Assembly: GCF_014251575.1 (NCBI RefSeq)
Contig: NZ_CP059191.1
Coordinates: forward strand, 558,001 to 622,000
Direction of reading: 5' to 3'
DNA length: 64,000 bases
DNA from: Blattabacterium cuenoti
GTDB lineage: Bacteria > Bacteroidota > Bacteroidia > Flavobacteriales > Blattabacteriaceae
Shown: positions 60,339 to 64,000 of the stretch, piece by piece
Numbering within the stretch: position 1 is the first letter of the stretch
Layout: each line of letters starts with the position of its first letter
Notes under the pieces: generated by a model
What the model saw: only the letters and a program-made list of their open reading frames with translations
Databases searched by the model: none
What the model was told of the DNA's origin: nothing
Made by a program: the position numbers and the translations under genes

Positions 60339-61256
60339 ATGAAAAAACCTTCATTAACTATTTTGGGATGCCACTCTTCCATCCCAACAAATCAATTTCA
60401 TCCCACTGCCCAAATATTGGAAATGAAAGGGTTTTCCTTTCTTATTGATTGTGGTGAAGGAACACAAGTTCAATTAAGAAAAGCAAAAATAAAATTTAAC
60501 AGAATAATACATATATTTATATCTCATCTACATGGAGACCACTTCTTTGGATTGATTGGGTTGTTATCTACATTTCATTTATTAGGAAGAGAAAAATCTG
60601 TCATAATTTACGCTCCAAAAGGATTAAAAGAAATTATAGATGTTCATTTTAAATGGTCTTACACTAGACTAAAATACTGTATAGATCATATAGAATTATC
60701 ATCTGAAAAATTGGAAAAAATCATGGAAAATGAAAAAATAGAAGTTTTTTCTATTCCATTAAAACACAGAATTTATGCTAATGGATTTCTTTTTAAAGAA
60801 AAACCTAGTAATAGAAAATTAAACATGGAAGAGATTAAAAAAATTACTGATATCAAAATTGTAGACTACAAAAATATAAAACAAGGAAAAGATTTTAAAA
60901 CAAATGATGGAAGAATAATCCCAAATGAAAAATTAACGTTTGATCCTCCAAAAATATTGTCTTATGCTTTTTGTTCAGATACTTCTTTTTCTCTTTCTAT
61001 AATTGAACATATAAAATATGTGGATTTATTATACCATGAATCTACTTTTTTAAAAACAGAAGAAAATAGAGCTATCAATACAGGACATTCTACAGCCAAT
61101 CAAGCTGCTCATATAGCAAAAAAAGCCGAAGTCAAAAAATTGTTATTGGGACACTATTCAAATCGATTTCCTAATATCAAAGCATTCGAAAAAGAAGCAA
61201 AAGAAATCTTCTTTAATGTAGAAGCATCAGAACCCTTAAAAACATATTATTTATAA
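60339..61256 (+). CDS. rnz: Ribonuclease Z
   Basis: A 305-residue metallo-beta-lactamase-fold endonuclease. Zinc motif HLHGDH (63-68), further His/Asp in FCSDTSFS and the AINTGHSTANQAAHIA and LLGHYSNRF regions, matching tRNase Z. It trims tRNA 3' trailers, which matters here because none of the five tRNAs encodes CCA. It overlaps the convergent permease gene by 10 bp. Confidence 0.96.
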   Translation: MKKPSLTILGCHSSIPTNQFHPTAQILEMKGFSFLIDCGEGTQVQLRKAKIKFNRIIHIFISHLHGDHFFGLIGLLSTFHLLGREKSVIIYAPKGLKEIIDVHFKWSYTRLKYCIDHIELSSEKLEKIMENEKIEVFSIPLKHRIYANGFLFKEKPSNRKLNMEEIKKITDIKIVDYKNIKQGKDFKTNDGRIIPNEKLTFDPPKILSYAFCSDTSFSLSIIEHIKYVDLLYHESTFLKTEENRAINTGHSTANQAAHIAKKAEVKKLLLGHYSNRFPNIKAFEKEAKEIFFNVEASEPLKTYYL

Positions 61257-62449
61257 TCTGAAATCACTCCATTTATTCTTCTTGAAGAATAAAAAGATAT
61301 AATTGTCCCTATTGTAAGAATAATACTTATAACTATACAAGAATCTGACATTGTTATTTTTACAGGAAAAGGGATTTTTCCTATTGCTTTAATAATTTGA
61401 TATTTCTTTTGTATGAAGGAAATTACATATGCCATAAATAATCCACTAAAACATCCAAAAATAGTAATTAGAAAACCTATATATAAAAAAATAGTTTTGA
61501 TTTTGCATAAAGAAAAACCAATGTACCATAATGTAAAAAGTTCTTTTATTTTATCTAATTGCAAAATAAAAATAGCACTAAATAAATTGAATCCAGTAAT
61601 CAATGTCATTAAACTAAATAGAAAATAGACAAATATTTTTTCTGTATTCAGAACTTTGTAAAAAGCTTTCTCTTTTTCTACTCGTGTTATTATATTAAAA
61701 TTGGATCCAAATTTTTTTATCAAAATTTTTTTTATTTTTTGAATGTTAGCTTCTTTATGAATTCTTATTTCTAATGTTTGAATTCTCTTTTCTTTTATTA
61801 TATTCTGAATTTCATATAAATTACAAAACAAATATTCTATATCCATTTTTCGATTGAATTGAAAAACACCTTTTATAGAAATTTTTTTTTGTATAAAAAA
61901 TGGAATAAAAGTATTATGATCCTTTTTATAAGAAAAAAATAGGATTTTAGAAGGAATTTTGATCTGATTTCTAAATATTATTGGAAAATAAAATACCATA
62001 GAAGACCATCCTACATACACATTTAAATAACCAGGATATAAAGTATTTTTTAAATCTATTTTTTTAAATTTTTCCATAACTTTTTCATATTCTGGATCCA
62101 CACCTTTTAAAGAAATAAAATATTTTTGATTATTATAATGCAAAAAAACTTTTTTTTCCATAGTTTTAGAAAAAGCTATGATTCCTTTTATAGATTTTAT
62201 TTTTTTTTTTATGGTTACGTCGTCAGAAAATAAATCTCCTTTTTTAGAAGAAATGATAATGTCTGGATAATGAATCTGATAAAATTTTTTATTCAAATTT
62301 TCTAATCCAGAAAAAACAAATAAAATTATAGACAGAGAAAATGTGGAAACATTAAGAGATAAAACAGATAAAAAAACAATAACATTCACAATGTTCGTTT
62401 TTTTTTTAGAAAAAAAATAGCGTACAGCTATATAAAATTCTGTTTTCAA
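61247..62449 (-). CDS. FtsX-like ABC permease (LolC/LolE-like)
   Basis: A 400-residue protein with an N-terminal membrane helix (about 20-45), a large periplasmic domain (about 45-260) and three C-terminal helices: the LolC/E-FtsX layout. LolCE extracts lipoproteins from the inner membrane for the outer membrane. The ATPase (LolD) is not in the window. An in-frame A11 run (62210-62220) codes KKK. It lies 4 bp after rbfA. Confidence 0.85.
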   Translation of the reverse strand: MKTEFYIAVRYFFSKKKTNIVNVIVFLSVLSLNVSTFSLSIILFVFSGLENLNKKFYQIHYPDIIISSKKGDLFSDDVTIKKKIKSIKGIIAFSKTMEKKVFLHYNNQKYFISLKGVDPEYEKVMEKFKKIDLKNTLYPGYLNVYVGWSSMVFYFPIIFRNQIKIPSKILFFSYKKDHNTFIPFFIQKKISIKGVFQFNRKMDIEYLFCNLYEIQNIIKEKRIQTLEIRIHKEANIQKIKKILIKKFGSNFNIITRVEKEKAFYKVLNTEKIFVYFLFSLMTLITGFNLFSAIFILQLDKIKELFTLWYIGFSLCKIKTIFLYIGFLITIFGCFSGLFMAYVISFIQKKYQIIKAIGKIPFPVKITMSDSCIVISIILTIGTIISFYSSRRINGVISDYK

Positions 62450-62453
62450 AAAC

Positions 62454-62765
62454 TTAATCTTTTATTGAAACACGAAAATCTAATTTCGGTATTTTTTTCA
62501 CACGATATCTAAGTCTTTTAGAAAGTAATTTTCTATAAAATCTAGATCTAGAACGTATAATTTCTAAAATTTTCTTATTTAAAGAAGGATAAATGCTGAT
62601 ATAGACTTTTATTAAATTCATATCGTGAGTTATGCATACTTTAATCAAAGTAACCAAAAATTTTTCGTTATTTTCATTTTGAATTTCTTCATTCAGAATT
62701 TCTGCTATTTCTATAGAAAATATTGAAGACAATTTTTCATTTTTAATGAGACTCATTTCTTTCAT
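62454..62765 (-). CDS. rbfA: Ribosome-binding factor A
   Basis: A 103-residue KH-type protein: LSSIFSIEIAEILNEEIQ, then VCITHDMNLIKVYISIYPSL and RYRVKKIPKLDFRV, fitting RbfA. It assists 30S maturation, cooperating with Era (28.4 kb). An rbfA-permease pair is common in Bacteroidota. Confidence 0.9.
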   Translation of the reverse strand: MKEMSLIKNEKLSSIFSIEIAEILNEEIQNENNEKFLVTLIKVCITHDMNLIKVYISIYPSLNKKILEIIRSRSRFYRKLLSKRLRYRVKKIPKLDFRVSIKD

Positions 62766-62866
62766 AAGATTTTTACTGAAATTATAGATGAGATGAAAAA
62801 AAATTACAAAAAATTTGTAATAGGAAAAATAATATTGTAAAATTGCAATAATCTCGTTATTTCACA

Positions 62867-62940
62867 GGTCCCATAGCTCAGTTGGTTAGAGCACCTGACT
62901 CATAATCAGGGAGTCGCTGGTTCAAATCCAGCTGGGACCA
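62867..62940 (+). tRNA. tRNA with CAT anticodon, probably tRNA-Ile2 (lysidine-modified)
   Basis: Perfect cloverleaf: acceptor GGTCCCA/TGGGACC, anticodon stem CCTGA/TCAGG, loop CTCATAA with CAT at 62901-62903, and T arm CGCTGGTTCAAATCCAGC. C4-G69 and C5-G68 with discriminator A are the features recognised by TilS in known tRNA-Ile2, and the T arm is nearly that of E. coli tRNA-Ile2. Elongator Met is the alternative. Confidence 0.7.
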
Positions 62941-62955
62941 TTTCGGTACTTTTTG

Positions 62956-63030
62956 TAACCGGGGAGGGATTCGAACCCACAACTTACAGTTTAGGAAACT
63001 GTTGTTCTATCCTATTTGAACTACCCAGTC
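62956..63030 (-). tRNA. tRNA-Arg (CCT)
   Basis: The minus-strand cloverleaf has acceptor GACTGGG/CCCGGTT, anticodon stem ACAGT/ACTGT with loop TTCCTAA, and anticodon CCT at 62993-62995. The T stem GTGGG/CCCTC has a T-T mismatch at 50-64. Its first base (63030) is the last base of the rpmA stop codon, so it must be cut from the rplU-rpmA transcript. Confidence 0.9.
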
Positions 63031-63293
63031 TAATTTTTTTTGCTTGATAGAACAGAAACAACTGATCTATTTTTTTTTATTTTCTTAAAATAAACATATC
63101 CACTTTTTATAGCATATAAAGAGTGATCTTTTCCTATTCCTACATTTCTTCCAGGATGATGTTTAGTTCCACGTTGTCGAACTATTATGTTTCCGGAATT
63201 AGCGTATTGATTTCCATATATTTTAACCCCTAATCTTCTTCCAATTGAATCTCTTCCATTTCTAGAACTTCCTGAACCTTTTTTATGAGCCAT
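63030..63293 (-). CDS. rpmA: 50S ribosomal protein L27
   Basis: An 87-residue protein starting [20 protein letters not shown], followed by [20 protein letters not shown] and [16 protein letters not shown]: a clear L27. It is 6 bp downstream of rplU. Its TAG stop shares a base with tRNA-Arg(CCT). Confidence 0.98.
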   Translation of the reverse strand: MAHKKGSGSSRNGRDSIGRRLGVKIYGNQYANSGNIIVRQRGTKHHPGRNVGIGKDHSLYAIKSGYVYFKKIKKNRSVVSVLSSKKN

Positions 63294-63299
63294 TTTTAA

Positions 63300-63626
63300 T
63301 TATTGTTTTTTTTCTAAAAAAGAAATTACTTTAATTTTTGAAAAGATAGGTCTAAATCCATTTTTTACTTTATATCCTTTTCTTCTCTTTTTTTTGAAAA
63401 TAATAATTTTACTTCCTTTTATATGTTGTAAGATTTCTACTTGAACACTTATATTTTCTAAAAAAGGATCTCCAAAAAAGTGGATTCCTTTTTTAGAAAA
63501 GAAAAAAACTTGGTTTAAAAATATTCTATCTCCCAAATTCATAGAAGAAATATGAGGAACATAAACATATTTATTTTCAATAAGTTTGAATTGCTTCCCT
63601 TGTACATTTACAATAGCGTAATTCAT
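63300..63626 (-). CDS. rplU: 50S ribosomal protein L21
   Basis: A 108-residue protein with YAIVNVQGKQFKLIENKYVY at the start and the C-terminal KKKRRKGYKVKNGFRP RNA-binding signature of L21. The rplU-rpmA order is universal. It lies 7 bp downstream of the sufS-like gene on the same strand. Confidence 0.97.
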   Translation of the reverse strand: MNYAIVNVQGKQFKLIENKYVYVPHISSMNLGDRIFLNQVFFFSKKGIHFFGDPFLENISVQVEILQHIKGSKIIIFKKKRRKGYKVKNGFRPIFSKIKVISFLEKKQ

Positions 63627-63633
63627 AAAATTT

Positions 63634-64000
63634 TTAATACTTTAATAATAATTTCTTTGCTTTTAAAAGACCTTCAAATAAACAATCTATTTCTTTAAAA
63701 GTGTTATACACAGAAAAACTAGCACGAATCATCCCTGAAACTTTAAAAAAATTCATTAATGGCTGTGCACACAAATGTCCTGTACGAACAGAAATTCCTA
63801 AACGATCTAAAACACTTCCTACATCAAAACAATGTAATTTATTTAAATTAAAAGAAATAATACTGGATTTTTTAGAAAAATCTTTAAATTCTCCATAAAA
63901 TTGAATTCCATCTATGGAACTTAAACGTTGGATCGCATATGACAAAAGTTTTTTTTTATAAGATTGTATATTTGATATCCCAATTTTTTCCACAAAATCT
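63634..64000 (-). CDS. sufS: Cysteine desulfurase SufS (C-terminal part, beyond right edge)
   Basis: The last about 122 codons of a class V aminotransferase. The frame is open to the window edge. LDRLGISVRTGHLCAQPLMN contains the active-site Cys in the RxGHxCAQP loop typical of SufS-type desulfurases, and the C-terminus SVYNTFKEIDCLFEGL is as expected. It delivers sulfur for Fe-S cluster assembly, for example for LeuC. Confidence 0.88.
   Translation of the reverse strand, partial: DFVEKIGISNIQSYKKKLLSYAIQRLSSIDGIQFYGEFKDFSKKSSIISFNLNKLHCFDVGSVLDRLGISVRTGHLCAQPLMNFFKVSGMIRASFSVYNTFKEIDCLFEGLLKAKKLLLKY

Overview
The window looks like a piece of a small, very AT-rich chromosome of a Flavobacteriales (Bacteroidota) endosymbiont. 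Gene content and gene neighbourhoods (lptC-hemolysin, skp-bamA-uppS-nadK, the fused lpxC-fabZ, DUF2795, prfB-speA-speB, SPF/GGQ-type RF2) are flavobacterial. Promoter candidates are of the Bacteroidota TAnnTTTG type, and genes are packed with 4-40 bp overlaps. The retained amino-acid and cofactor pathways in such a compact genome fit Blattabacterium, the cockroach/termite symbiont, best. That assignment is an inference from content, since no rRNA is present. I see no mobile element, prophage, CRISPR array or accessory island.

Layout. 1-6.2 kb is an envelope block on the minus strand: CNNM/CorC protein, LptC, tRNA-Phe (plus), Skp, BamA, UppS and NadK. 6.3-8.4 kb (plus) holds a frameshifted GHMP (mevalonate-type) kinase, a pseudouridine synthase and AroQ. 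8.4-12.1 kb (minus) is EngB, an alpha/beta hydrolase, RNase III, FabF and ACP. 12.1-20.8 kb has PckA, RibE, PdxA, AtpC/AtpD, RibF and an AddB-like nuclease. 20.8-25.0 kb is the complete leuACDB operon (minus). 25.2-31.9 kb has a conserved helical protein, a small membrane protein, TyrS, a frameshifted Era and ClpB. 32.0-38.6 kb is a plus-strand run prfB-speA-speB-cmk-fabG-menD. 38.6-42.7 kb is a SanA-like protein, SecA and DUF2795. 42.8-50.7 kb holds Fmt, HU, PdxH, tRNA-Met, DnaN, PheT, GlyS and TrxB. 50.7-57.5 kb has an orphan HsdR-N nuclease-fold protein, GapA, LepA, tRNA-Arg, Pth, SucD, a 515-bp gap and LpxC-FabZ. 57.5-64.0 kb has a tiny membrane ORF, L34, an M14 peptidase, a CPBP protease, RNase Z, a LolC/E-like permease, RbfA, two tRNAs, L27, L21 and the end of SufS.

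Together these genes cover core information processing (RNase III, Era, EngB, LepA, RF2, four aminoacyl-tRNA-related genes, ribosomal proteins), envelope assembly (Bam, Lpt, UppS, SecA), fatty-acid synthesis (ACP, FabF, FabG, FabZ), leucine synthesis, polyamine synthesis, B-vitamin cofactors (riboflavin/FAD, PLP), menaquinone and gluconeogenesis.

No new multi-gene system is visible. The points most worth a second look are signs of reductive evolution. Two otherwise intact genes (Era and the GHMP kinase) are each broken at a run of ten A, one base short of restoring frame. The LpxC half of LpxC-FabZ has lost catalytic residues while FabZ is intact, next to a decayed gap. PheT has lost its tRNA-binding OB domain. 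Two secreted or anchored proteins (LptC, SanA-like) have their hydrophobic N-terminus upstream of any standard start codon, with ATA where the start should be.
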